Of a DNA stretch of 64,000 bases, positions 33,671 to 41,735 are shown in pieces; position 1 is the stretch's first letter; each line of letters opens with the position of its first letter. Both the position numbers and the translations under genes were made by a program. Origin of the DNA: RUG563 sp964549135. Lineage in GTDB: Bacteria; Bacillota; Clostridia; Christensenellales; Aristaeellaceae. The stretch spans positions 4,172-68,171 of the forward strand of contig CAZJUJ010000005.1 in assembly GCA_964549135.1 (NCBI GenBank), read 5' to 3'. The notes under the pieces are model-generated. The model was not told the DNA's origin and did no database searches. It worked only from the letters and a program-made list of their open reading frames with translations.

Positions 33671-34771
33671 ATGAAACCCCAGGAATGCTGCGTACTCATT
33701 CCTTCCCTGTCGCCGGATGAAAGGCTGCCTGCCTATGTAAAGGAATTGATGGCGGCGGATTTCGGCCTGATTCTGGTGGTGGATGACGGCTCCAAGCCGG
33801 AATATCAGCCTATCTTCGATGAAATCGCCGGATGGGCGGGCTGCCATGTTCTGCATCATGATGTGAACCACGGCAAGGGCCAGGCCCTGCGCACCGGCTT
33901 TGAATACCTTAAGCGCCATACCGCCCTTCAGGGCGTGATCACCGCCGATTCCGACGGCCAGCATACCGTGCCGGATACCCTGAAGCTGGCGGCGGAATTG
34001 AGTGAGCGGGAGGAGCTATTGCTGGGCTCCCGGGATTTTTCCAGGAAAAATCCCCATGTGCCCCCCAAATCCCGGATGGGCAACCGCATCACCTCCTGCG
34101 TTTTCCGTCTGCTTTACGGCCAGTGGCTGCCCGATACCCAGACGGGCCTGCGCGCCTTTAACCGCAAGCTGATTGATATGATGCTGGGGGTCAAGGGCGA
34201 TAGATTCGAATATGAAATGAATATGCTCATTCATTGCAGCAACCGGCAGCTGCCCATGCGCGCCATTACCATCGAAACGATTTATCTGGATGAAAACAAG
34301 GGCACCCATTTCCATCCCATCCGGGATTCCTGGCGGATTTACAGGCTGCTGCTGGGCTCCTTCCTGCGCTACAGCGCCTCCAGCATCATTTCCTTCCTGA
34401 TTGACTACGCGGTGCTTTCGCTGCTGATGCTCTGGCTGCTGGAGGATGGCTTTATCACGGTGCTGGGCATTCAGTTCAGCTCCTCCGCCCTGGTGGCTAC
34501 CCCCATTGCCCGGCTCTGCTCCGCCCCGGTGAATTTCCTGCTGAACAGGAATTTTGTTTTTAAGTCCGGGGCATCAAGGGGCGCGGCGGGGCGCTATATC
34601 GCCCTGGCTGTGGCCTCCCTTGTGGCAACCACGCTGATTTTTGCCTTCCTGGATCATTTCGTGCATACGAAGGTACTGCATATCCTGCTGAAAATGGTGA
34701 TTGACGTGGCGGTGTACATGGTCAATTTCCGGATTCAGAAGGCCTGGGTATTCCCCGAAAACGATGCGTGA
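33671..34771 (+). CDS. GT2 glycosyltransferase fused to a GtrA-like membrane domain
   Basis: 366 residues. Residues about 1-225 are a DPM1-like GT2 domain: VLIPSLSPDE, VVDDGSKPE, HGKGQALRTGF, ITADSDGQH (DxD) and DTQTGLRAFN. Residues 235-360 hold four GtrA-type helices with FLLNRNFVFKS. Such fusions transfer a sugar to polyprenyl phosphate and help flip or use the lipid-linked sugar for envelope glycosylation. ATG at 33671 is placed by AAAGAAAGGG. It is followed by the NAGPA-domain gene, so a surface polymer role is likely. Confidence 0.88.
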   Translation: MKPQECCVLIPSLSPDERLPAYVKELMAADFGLILVVDDGSKPEYQPIFDEIAGWAGCHVLHHDVNHGKGQALRTGFEYLKRHTALQGVITADSDGQHTVPDTLKLAAELSEREELLLGSRDFSRKNPHVPPKSRMGNRITSCVFRLLYGQWLPDTQTGLRAFNRKLIDMMLGVKGDRFEYEMNMLIHCSNRQLPMRAITIETIYLDENKGTHFHPIRDSWRIYRLLLGSFLRYSASSIISFLIDYAVLSLLMLWLLEDGFITVLGIQFSSSALVATPIARLCSAPVNFLLNRNFVFKSGASRGAAGRYIALAVASLVATTLIFAFLDHFVHTKVLHILLKMVIDVAVYMVNFRIQKAWVFPENDA

Positions 34772-34788
34772 AGCGAAAGGAGAAAAAG

Positions 34789-35775
34789 ATGAAGCTGTCT
34801 GTTCGGATTCTGCTGATTGCTCTTTGCGCCGCTCTGGTGCTGTCCATGCCTTTGGTGCTTTCCTCTCCGGTAATGCTGGGGGAGGCCCAGATGCTGCTGA
34901 TGGAGGGCGAGGACGAAGGGCTGGCCTCCCTGCTTTTTGCCTCTGCCTGTGCGGAAGACACCGAGGAAATCCCCGAATACGCGCTGCCTGTTGATTTTAC
35001 CCCCGGCTATGAGCCCAACCCCGCCCTGTTTACCGAGGCGGGCTATGAGGATGCTTCCATCCGCGTGCAGATGGAAACCCGGGAGGAGGGCGGCGTCATC
35101 TGGCGCATTGCCTGGGTGGAGATTGCCTCTCCCACCCAGCTGCGCACCGCCATCGCCGGCAAAAAGCTCACCTCCAAAACCACGGCCCGGGTGGCCGCCA
35201 TGGCGGAAAAGAATTTTGCCATCGTGGCCATCAACGGCGATAATTTTGTGGATAATACCGCGGCCACCAGCTTTGAATACCGCATGGGCCAGAAGCTGCG
35301 CAATAAGAGCAACAAGCTGCGGGATATTCTGATCATCGATGAAAACGGCGATTTCCATACCTTCATCCGCTCTCAGGGCCTGGATGATTTCCTTGCCTCC
35401 GGGCATACCATCATCAACGCCTTTACCTTTGGCCCCGCGCTGGTCAGGGAGGGGGAAAGGCTGACCACCGACAAGGAATACAAATACAATCCCAACGGCC
35501 GGGAGCCCCGCTCCGCCATCGGGCAGCTGGATACGCTCAGCTATGTGATGGTGCTGGCCGAGGGACGCAATGAATCCTCCGGCGTAACCCATCAGGAGCT
35601 GGCGGATTTCATGTATTCCCTGGGCTGCCGGGAGGCCTATAACCTGGATGGCGGCGGCTCGGCGGCGATGGTATACAACGGCGAATATTATAACGGGCTT
35701 TCCAGCAGCGAGCGCTCGCTCAGCGATATTCTCTATTTCGCCACCGCCGTTGATCCCGATACCTGGAAAGAGTGA
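34789..35775 (+). CDS. Secreted phosphodiester glycosidase (NAGPA-domain) protein
   Basis: 328 residues. N-terminal signal (RILLIALCAALVLSMPLVL) with likely cleavage before residue 55 or so (FASACAED). The NAGPA domain follows: AINGDNF, FTFGPALVREG, PRSAIGQLD and the C-terminal EAYNLDGGGSAAMVYNG. NAGPA-domain enzymes cleave GlcNAc-1-phosphodiester bonds in surface glycans. AAAGGAG before ATG 34789 sets the start; a GTG at 34768 overlaps the previous gene. Placed with a glycosyltransferase, so it probably trims envelope polymers. Confidence 0.9.
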   Translation: MKLSVRILLIALCAALVLSMPLVLSSPVMLGEAQMLLMEGEDEGLASLLFASACAEDTEEIPEYALPVDFTPGYEPNPALFTEAGYEDASIRVQMETREEGGVIWRIAWVEIASPTQLRTAIAGKKLTSKTTARVAAMAEKNFAIVAINGDNFVDNTAATSFEYRMGQKLRNKSNKLRDILIIDENGDFHTFIRSQGLDDFLASGHTIINAFTFGPALVREGERLTTDKEYKYNPNGREPRSAIGQLDTLSYVMVLAEGRNESSGVTHQELADFMYSLGCREAYNLDGGGSAAMVYNGEYYNGLSSSERSLSDILYFATAVDPDTWKE

Positions 35776-35780
35776 AGCCT

Positions 35781-36713
35781 ATGTGGGAAGAAGCAACGAA
35801 AATCGCCCTGCCGGGGCTGGAGGTATACGCCTTCGGGCTCTTCTGCGCCCTGGGGGCGGTGCTGGCCCTGGCGGTGCTGGCCCTGCAGATGCGCAGGGAG
35901 CATATGCCCAAGGGCGCCCCGGCCCTGACCGGCTGCCTTTCCATGATCTGCGCCTTTCTGGCTTCCCGCCTGTTTTACGCGCTGCTGGATCGCTCCCTGG
36001 GGGGCATGATGCCTGTGAAGGGCTGGCTCATGGTTACGGCGGGGGGCTATTCCATGGCGGGCGCGCTGCTGGGCGGTGTGCTGGGGGCCGTGCTTTCGGG
36101 GAAAATCCTGCGGGTCAGCGCCCTGAAAATGGCCGATCTTATCGCCCCGGCGCTGATGCTCTTTGTGGCCTGTGAGCGGCTGGGGGAGGGCTATGTGCCC
36201 GATTTCGGCGTCAGCCGTCCGCTGCTGGGGGATGCCCTCAAGGGTTCCTTCCTGGCGGTGGAGGGGGATTACGATTGGTATCTGGCCACCTATCTATTGG
36301 AATCCTTTGCGGCGCTTGTCATCGCGCTGCTCCTGCTGCGGGATCTGGGCGCGGGAAGGCGGGCAGGGGACACGCTTTTTCTGGCCATGCTGCTTTACGG
36401 CGCTTCCCAGACCCTGCTGGAAAGCCTGCGCTATGACAGGCATCTGAGCTTTTCCTTCGTGGGCAGCCAGCATATCGCCGCCATGGTCATTCTGGGGGCG
36501 GCGGTGCTTCTGCTTGCGGCGCGGTGCTTTAAAAAGCGCCGGGGGCTGGCCCTGGCGGGGATCGTATCCGTGCTTGCAGCGGCAGGTCTGGGCGTGGGCC
36601 TGGAATTCATGATCGACCGGACGGAGATCAACCGGTATCTATTGTATCTGGTCTATGCGGCGCTGGTGGCCTGTCCCTGCTGGCTGGGAATCCGGCTGCG
36701 GAAGGAGGCGTGA
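35781..36713 (+). CDS. Prolipoprotein diacylglyceryl transferase-like membrane protein, probably not a true Lgt
   Basis: 310 residues, seven or more helices, clearly Lgt-related: GLEVYAFGLFCALG at the start, GGYSMAGALLGG near 88-99, CERLGEGYVPDFG near 131 and an Arg-bearing C-terminal helix. Known Lgt has an essential His in GGMSFHGG; here the site is Ala93. The Arg of the GRxGNF box is kept (Arg133), but the box itself is degraded. It may act on another lipid or sugar substrate, or be inactive. ATG at 35781; overlaps nothing but follows the NAGPA gene by 5 bases. Confidence 0.75.
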   Translation: MWEEATKIALPGLEVYAFGLFCALGAVLALAVLALQMRREHMPKGAPALTGCLSMICAFLASRLFYALLDRSLGGMMPVKGWLMVTAGGYSMAGALLGGVLGAVLSGKILRVSALKMADLIAPALMLFVACERLGEGYVPDFGVSRPLLGDALKGSFLAVEGDYDWYLATYLLESFAALVIALLLLRDLGAGRRAGDTLFLAMLLYGASQTLLESLRYDRHLSFSFVGSQHIAAMVILGAAVLLLAARCFKKRRGLALAGIVSVLAAAGLGVGLEFMIDRTEINRYLLYLVYAALVACPCWLGIRLRKEA

Positions 36714-36715
36714 AA

Positions 36716-36928
36716 GTGGAAAAGCACGAAATCGAAAGAATCAATGAATTGGCCCGGAAGAAAAAGACCGTGGGGCTGACCGGGGCGGAACTGGAGGAGC
36801 AGGCCGCCCTGCGCAGCCGCTATATCGCCGAATTCCGGGAAAGCGTGAGAAACACCCTGGATCAGGTGTATATCGAGCAGGAGGATGGCTCCTACAAGAA
36901 GCTGGAAAAGAAAAAGCCCCTCAATTAA
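36716..36928 (+). CDS. DUF896 (YnzC/UPF0291) family protein
   Basis: 70 residues. The DUF896 pattern is clear: EIERINELARKKKTVGLT and EEQAALRSRYIAEFRESVR. Small helical hairpin cytosolic proteins of unclear role; in Bacillus a member is linked to the SOS-regulated yneA operon. GTG at 36716 is best spaced from AAGGAGG; GTG at 36710 touches it. Confidence 0.92.
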   Translation: MEKHEIERINELARKKKTVGLTGAELEEQAALRSRYIAEFRESVRNTLDQVYIEQEDGSYKKLEKKKPLN

Positions 36929-36968
36929 GGTGGAAAAATGGCAAAGGCGGCGGGGAAAGAATTTGTGC

Positions 36969-36997
36969 TTGCTGTTTTTGTGCATTTCCTGTATAAT
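36969..36997 (+). promoter_or_regulatory. prsA promoter
   Basis: TTGCTG, 17 bases, TATAAT. Gene start 43 bases downstream. Confidence 0.75.
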
Positions 36998-37039
36998 ATT
37001 CCTTGTTGCAAATAGCAAAACAGATTGGAGATGTTCCGT

Positions 37040-38368
37040 ATGAAGAAAAAAGGATTATTGGCGCTGCTGTTGGCGGTTATGCTGCTCATGAGCGGCTGCA
37101 CCCTGGTTGCTGTGGATGAAGAGGCGGATAACGCCCAGATCATCCTGGATGTGAATGGCACCACCGTCAATAAGGGTACCTTCAATTCCCTGGTGGAAAA
37201 CACCCTGGCCCAGTATGAATACATGAATCAGATGTATTCCTATCTGGGCATGAGCGCCAGTTTCCCCACCGATACCGCTACCGTGCGGCAGGAGGTGCTT
37301 ACCTCCAATATCCAGAATATCGTGGCCAATCTCAAGGCCAAGGAACTGGGTATGGATCAGCTTACCGAGGAAGAAACCGCCGAGGCTGAAGCGGCTGCCG
37401 AGGAAAGCTATGCCGCTTATCTGCAGCAGATCAATACCACCTACTTTGCCGACAGCGAGCTGGAGGATGAGGCGGCCCTGACCGCCCAGGCCGAAGCGTA
37501 CATCGCTGAAAACGAGCTGGTGGGCAAGGAATACTTTGTGGATTCCGCCAAGCAGGAAAAGGCCCTGGAAAAGCTGCGGAATGAGACCGTCAAGGATGTG
37601 GCCGTGACGGAGGAGGAGCTGACCGCCGCGCTGGATGAAAAGGTGCAGACCGAAAAGGAAGACTACGCCACCAATCTCAGCTATTACGGTTCTTCCGTTA
37701 ATGGCGGCGCTCAGGTCTATTACACCCCTGCCGGGTATCGGTATGTGAAGCATATTCTGGTGAAATTCACCGAAGAGGATTCTGCCGCCATTACCGAAAA
37801 GCAGACCGCCCTGAACACGGCGGAGGCCGCCCTTACCGACGCGAAGACCGCCCTTGAGGCCGCCGCTGAGGATGCGGATACCGCTGCCCTGCAGGCCGCC
37901 GCCGATGCCGCCCAGGCGACCCGGGATGAGGCCGCTGCCGCTCTGGAAAATGCCCAGGAGACCGCCCGCCAGAACATCAAGGCAAAGGTGGACGAAATCT
38001 ATGCCCTGGCCACCGCCGAGGGTGCCGATTTCGATGCGCTGGTTGCCCAGTATAATGAGGATACCGGCATGCCCGCCGTGGGCTATGCCCTGTGCGAGGG
38101 CTATAGCTACTTCGTTTCCTCCTTCACCGCTGCCGGTATGGCCCTGGAAAATGTGGGCGATATCAGCGAGCCTGTGGAATCCACCTATGGCTACCATATC
38201 ATGCAGTATAGCGCGGATATCCCCGAGGGCCCCGTCGCGCTGGACGCCGTCCGCGATACGCTGGAAACCGAAGTGCTGACCGAAAAGCAGGACGCCGCCT
38301 ATAACACGGCCCTGGAACAGTGGGTCAGCGAAGCCGATGTGAAGACCTACACCGATCGCCTGAACTGA
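37040..38368 (+). CDS. prsA: PrsA/SurA-like foldase lipoprotein with a coiled-coil insertion in the rotamase domain
   Basis: 442 residues. Lipobox LLMSGC (Cys20) anchors it outside the membrane. A SurA-like N-terminal chaperone helix region (DVNGTTVNKGTFNSLVENTL, long helices to about 200) is followed by a parvulin domain that starts with YRYVKHILVKF near 237. It is then interrupted by about 65 Ala/Glu-rich, heptad-like residues (about 246-312), and resumes with AEGADFDALVAQYNEDTG and STYGYHIMQY. It should help secreted proteins fold. The insertion is unusual. Own promoter; start ATG at 37040 after TTGGAG. Confidence 0.88.
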   Translation: MKKKGLLALLLAVMLLMSGCTLVAVDEEADNAQIILDVNGTTVNKGTFNSLVENTLAQYEYMNQMYSYLGMSASFPTDTATVRQEVLTSNIQNIVANLKAKELGMDQLTEEETAEAEAAAEESYAAYLQQINTTYFADSELEDEAALTAQAEAYIAENELVGKEYFVDSAKQEKALEKLRNETVKDVAVTEEELTAALDEKVQTEKEDYATNLSYYGSSVNGGAQVYYTPAGYRYVKHILVKFTEEDSAAITEKQTALNTAEAALTDAKTALEAAAEDADTAALQAAADAAQATRDEAAAALENAQETARQNIKAKVDEIYALATAEGADFDALVAQYNEDTGMPAVGYALCEGYSYFVSSFTAAGMALENVGDISEPVESTYGYHIMQYSADIPEGPVALDAVRDTLETEVLTEKQDAAYNTALEQWVSEADVKTYTDRLN

Positions 38369-38388
38369 CGGTGAAAAAACGAAATATT

Positions 38389-38508
38389 GCGAGAGGGTGC
38401 TTTTGATTTCAAAAGCACCCTCTCGCACTCTCCCGAAAACCGGGGACGGGACACGGTGGGAAATAATTGCGGGAGGGTGCTTTTGACGCAAAAGCATCCT
38501 CCTGCAAT
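38389..38508. repeat. Palindromic repeat pair (short form)
   Basis: Palindrome 1 (38389-38426): 18-bp perfect arms GCGAGAGGGTGCTTTTGA around TT. Spacer with CTCCCGAAAACCGG. Palindrome 2 (38466-38508): ATTGCGGGAGGGTGC... with ACG loop. Lies between convergent prsA and a membrane-protein gene and overlaps that gene's stop codon. Confidence 0.85.
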
Positions 38509-39341
38509 TATTTCCCCGTCCGCGTCTTCCATTGGGCGAAGCAGCGGCAGGCGGCGGCCAGGAGGGCGCAGGCGATGCCCGGGGCGATATAGTAGGGCAG
38601 GCGGCTGATCAGATACATAGAGAGCAGGAGCAGGCTATAGAGGGCATAGCGCGGGGCGCGGCGGCGATCCAGAATGGTAGCCAGCCATTTTCGGGCGGGG
38701 GGCCGGGCACGGCGGCGTTTGCCCAAAGCGATCAATTGCGCATCGGTGGCGGGGCTGGCCTGGCCAAAGAGCGCGATGAGCGCCCCCCGCTCCAGGAGGG
38801 TCACAGGGATTTCCCCCTCCGCCTGGCTTCTGGCGGCAGGCGAAATGCCGCAGGGCGCGCAGAGCAGGGCGCGCCCGGCCCCGGAAAGGCTGGCGGCGCG
38901 CTGAACGGATAAAACCCGTTCTGCTCCCAGGCTTGCTGCCATGGGCAATTGGGCAAAGGCGATGAGCAGCGTTTCCTCCCCCCGGGTGCAGAGGATGCCC
39001 TCGCTGCCCGAGCGCACAAGGCACATGGGCGAGCGCAGGGAAAGCAGCATGGCCGTTTCAAAATGCGCCTGCGCCGCCGGGGCGAGCAGCAGCCGCTCCA
39101 GGGCCAATTCCCCGCCGATGCGGGCGCGCAGCCGCTTTTCCTTTCGCCGCAGCCGGTCATCCCGGGTTTTCCTGCGCAGGAGGAGAATCATCAGATACAG
39201 GGCCAGCCCGGCGGAGAGGGCGGAGGCCCGGGTACCCCAGAGAAAAAAGAAAAAGCCCAGGGAAAGAAAAAGGGACAGCAAATGAAAGCCCAGGGCATCC
39301 ATCCATTGGCTGATTTTTGTGCTGTGCAAATATTCCTGCAT
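38508..39341 (-). CDS. Unknown four-helix membrane protein with a cytosolic central domain
   Basis: 277 residues. Two N-terminal helices (LLSLFLSLGFFFFLWG and ALSAGLALYLMILLL), a basic linker (RRKTRDDRLRRKEKRLRAR), a soluble domain of about 130 residues (90-220), another basic stretch (GKRRRARPPARKW) and two C-terminal helices (YSLLLLSMYLISRLPYYI and the next). The soluble domain has no motif I recognise. The stop codon lies inside the palindromic repeat. Divergent from nadD-yqeK. Confidence 0.72.
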   Translation of the reverse strand: MQEYLHSTKISQWMDALGFHLLSLFLSLGFFFFLWGTRASALSAGLALYLMILLLRRKTRDDRLRRKEKRLRARIGGELALERLLLAPAAQAHFETAMLLSLRSPMCLVRSGSEGILCTRGEETLLIAFAQLPMAASLGAERVLSVQRAASLSGAGRALLCAPCGISPAARSQAEGEIPVTLLERGALIALFGQASPATDAQLIALGKRRRARPPARKWLATILDRRRAPRYALYSLLLLSMYLISRLPYYIAPGIACALLAAACRCFAQWKTRTGK

Positions 39342-39362
39342 GGTTTTTTTGCGCCTCCCCTC

Positions 39363-39391
39363 TTTTCAGAATGCCCAAAATGCGCTATACT
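39363..39391 (+). promoter_or_regulatory. Promoter of the nadD-yqeK gene
   Basis: TTTTCA, 17 bases, TATACT (39386-39391). The transcript would begin near 39398, just before AGGAG. Confidence 0.55.
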
Positions 39392-39411
39392 ATGGGCAGG
39401 AGATGAGATTT

Positions 39412-40587
39412 TTGCGGCGATTGGGCGTATTGGGCGGTACCTTTGATCCGATTCACGAGGGGCATCTGATGCTGGCGCGGCAGGCCATCAGGGAGGCCGG
39501 GCTGGATCAGGCGGTGCTTATGCCCATGGCCCGTCCGGCCCATCGGGATACGGAGGCCGCCGCCCATCATCGCTATGCCATGTGCAGCCGGGCCGTTGAG
39601 GGGGAAAGGGATATTCTTCTTTCCCGGGCCGGCATGGAGGAAGAAAACCGGTATACGGTAGATACCCTGGATGCATTGCAGCGGGAATACCCGGATGCAG
39701 CCTTTACCTTTATCCTGGGCGCGGATAAATTGCCCTCTCTTCCCTACTGGCGGGGGGCGGAGCGATTATTTTCCTTCTGCGATTTCCTCTGCTTTCCCCG
39801 AACGGGCGTTTCGACGGAGGAAAGCCTGCTGAAGGCCCGGGCCGCAGGGGCGCGTGTGCGTCTGGCCCAGGCGGTCTGCCCGCCCTATTCCGCCTCGGTG
39901 CTGCGGGCGCAGCTGGCGCGGCTGGAGGATCCCGCCGGGCTCCCCCAGGGCGTATTATGGTATATCGCGGAAAACGGCCTGTATCAGCCCGATTGGCTGC
40001 CCCGGCTGCGGGAAATGATGAGCGCCCATCGCTTCAAGCATACCCTGGGCGTGCGCAAGGAGGCGCTGCGGCTGGCTGCGCTGCATGGCATTCCGCTGCT
40101 CAAGGCGGCTGCCGCCGGGCTGTTGCATGATTGCGCCAAGGGCATGCCCCAGGCGGAAATGGAAAAAATCGCCCGGGAGGGGCGGCTGGTTGCGGGGGAA
40201 GAGATGCTCTCCTCCGGCGCAATGCTCCATGGCCCGGTGGGCGCGTATGTGGCGCAGAAGCAATTCGGGATTCGGGATCAGGATGTTTTGAACGCCATTC
40301 GCAGCCATACCGTGGGCCGTCCCGGCATGAGCGCGCTGGAATTATGCATTTTCGTTGCCGATGCGGCAGAGGAGGGCCGGGAGCCCTATCCGGGGCTGGA
40401 GGAAATCCGCCTGCTTTCCCGGCATTCTCTGGCTGCCGCCGCGCTTTATTCCCTCCGAACCACCCGGGAATATGTGGAAAGGAGCGGCCGCCCCTTTTTC
40501 CCCATTGCCATTGAAACGGCGGCCTGGCTGGAAAAAAGCCTGACACCGGAAGAAAAAACGCTTATGGATCGTATCCATCAGAAATAA
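39412..40587 (+). CDS. nadD: Bifunctional NadD-YqeK: nicotinate-nucleotide adenylyltransferase fused to an HD hydrolase
   Basis: 391 residues. Residues 1-190 are NadD: GVLGGTFDPIHEGHL with the HxGH nucleotidyl-transfer motif, FILGADKLPSL and YSASVLRAQLA. Residues 205-385 are a YqeK-type HD domain: HRFKHTLGVRKEA, LLHDCAKGM (HD) and AIRSHTVGRPGM, the Ap4A hydrolase family. NadD makes deamido-NAD in NAD synthesis. The two are usually separate neighbours. I choose TTG at 39412 because AGGAG is correctly spaced and it gives the usual MRRLGVLGGTFDP start; ATG at 39403 abuts the Shine-Dalgarno. Confidence 0.92.
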   Translation: MRRLGVLGGTFDPIHEGHLMLARQAIREAGLDQAVLMPMARPAHRDTEAAAHHRYAMCSRAVEGERDILLSRAGMEEENRYTVDTLDALQREYPDAAFTFILGADKLPSLPYWRGAERLFSFCDFLCFPRTGVSTEESLLKARAAGARVRLAQAVCPPYSASVLRAQLARLEDPAGLPQGVLWYIAENGLYQPDWLPRLREMMSAHRFKHTLGVRKEALRLAALHGIPLLKAAAAGLLHDCAKGMPQAEMEKIAREGRLVAGEEMLSSGAMLHGPVGAYVAQKQFGIRDQDVLNAIRSHTVGRPGMSALELCIFVADAAEEGREPYPGLEEIRLLSRHSLAAAALYSLRTTREYVERSGRPFFPIAIETAAWLEKSLTPEEKTLMDRIHQK

Positions 40588-40600
40588 AGGAGGTACCTGG

Positions 40601-40972
40601 ATGAACCCGAATGCATTGGCACAAAGGATTGCCCGCATCCTCTATGACAAAAAAGCGCTGGATATTGTGGTGCTGAACGTGGGGCATTTGACGGTGATTA
40701 CCGATTATATGGTGATTGCCTCCGGCCGCTCCTCCCTGCAGGTGAAGGCCCTGGCGGATGATGTGGATGACGCCATGGCCATGGAGGGCATTCCCCTGCG
40801 CGCCCGGGAGGGAGCGGGGGAGGGCCGCTGGATCGTGCTGGATTTCGGCACGGTGCTGGTGCATATTTTCCATCCGGAGGATCGCCAGTTTTACCATCTG
40901 GAGCGGCTATGGGAGGATGGGCAGAATCGCATGGCCCTGCCCTTCCTGGAAGAGGAAGATAAACCCCAATGA
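40601..40972 (+). CDS. rsfS: Ribosome silencing factor RsfS (Iojap)
   Basis: 123 residues. Family hallmarks: IARILYDKKALDIVVLNV, DYMVIASGRSSLQVKALAD and DFGTVLVHIFHPEDRQFYHLE. It binds ribosomal protein L14 and blocks subunit joining when nutrients are scarce. The nadD-yqeK-rsfS order is typical of Firmicutes. Ribosome-binding site AAAGGAGGTACCTGG. Confidence 0.97.
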   Translation: MNPNALAQRIARILYDKKALDIVVLNVGHLTVITDYMVIASGRSSLQVKALADDVDDAMAMEGIPLRAREGAGEGRWIVLDFGTVLVHIFHPEDRQFYHLERLWEDGQNRMALPFLEEEDKPQ

Positions 40973-41316
40973 ATATACAGATTTATGCGTTCAAGCGTAA
41001 TTTCGATACCCAGAAGGCCGAGCGATTTTTTAAGGAAAGGCAGATTCCCTATCAGCTGCTGGATCTGAAAAAGCATAAGCTGGGCCAGCGGGAGCTTTCC
41101 CTTTTTGCCCGGCGGCTGGGGGCGGAAAACCTGGTGGACAGGCAGAACCCCGATGCCCTCTCCCATCCCGTGGCCCATACGGATGACGCGGCCTATATCC
41201 TGGAATGCCTGGCGGAGCAGCCCCGCTTTCTGCGCACGCCTATCGTCCGGAACGGCGAACAGGTGACGCTGGGCGCGGACGAGGGCACCTGGGAGGAATG
41301 GCTGAAAAAGGGCTGA
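40969..41316 (+). CDS. ArsC/Spx-family protein lacking the redox cysteine
   Basis: 115 residues with the ArsC/Spx thioredoxin-like fold: IQIYAFKRNFDTQKAERFF, PYQLLDLKKHKLGQREL and a C-terminal LRTPIVRNGEQVTLG. The family's active-site Cys (usually C-x-x-C or KKCFDT here) is Asn in KRNFDT and no second Cys is present, so it is not an arsenate reductase and probably has a binding role. The start overlaps the rsfS stop by 4 bases (ATGA). Confidence 0.85.
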   Translation: MNIQIYAFKRNFDTQKAERFFKERQIPYQLLDLKKHKLGQRELSLFARRLGAENLVDRQNPDALSHPVAHTDDAAYILECLAEQPRFLRTPIVRNGEQVTLGADEGTWEEWLKKG

Positions 41317-41341
41317 GGGAAGGAGAGACGGGGATTTTTTT

Positions 41342-41697
41342 GCGGGAGGATGCTTATGCGTCAAAAGCACCCTACCGCGCCCTCCCGAAAACCGGCTCTG
41401 GATGGATCATGGCGTGGGAAAACCGGGCTGGATGCCAGAGCAGCAAAAGAGGCGGGGATATTTGCGGGAGAACGATTCTTTGCGATCAAGGAACGGTTTC
41501 CCGTGCCCTCCTGGAAAGCGGCGCCGGATGGCCTGTGCGCGAAGCCTGTTTAGGCGGCTGCCAGCCCGGCGAAAAGAAATAGCAGCTTGAAAAACGACAG
41601 CAATGCCTTCACGTTTGGCGGGGACATTGCTGTTTTGCTTCATTCAGGGGCGGTTTTCGGGAGGGTGCTTTTGACGCAGAAGCGCTCTCCGGCAAAT
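41342..41697. repeat. Composite palindromic repeat element, copy 2
   Basis: Same order as the copy at 22122-22549. Palindrome with CGAAAACCGGCTCTGGATG (41342-41405), a diverged second unit 122 bases later (41464), the hairpin GACAGCAATG...CATTGCTGTT (41596-41637), and a shortened inverted unit ending with palindrome CGGGAGGGTGCTTTTG...CTCTCCGG (41659-41692). It is more diverged than copy 1. Occupies the 419-base gap before the amidohydrolase; no gene there. Confidence 0.82.
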
Positions 41698-41735
41698 ATC
41701 TTTTTTGAAAAGCAAAATGAAATGGAGGAATTGGC

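Noticed and set aside
36710..36718. GTG at 36710 as start of the DUF896 gene
   Set aside because: It directly abuts the GGAGG; GTG at 36716 has normal spacing.
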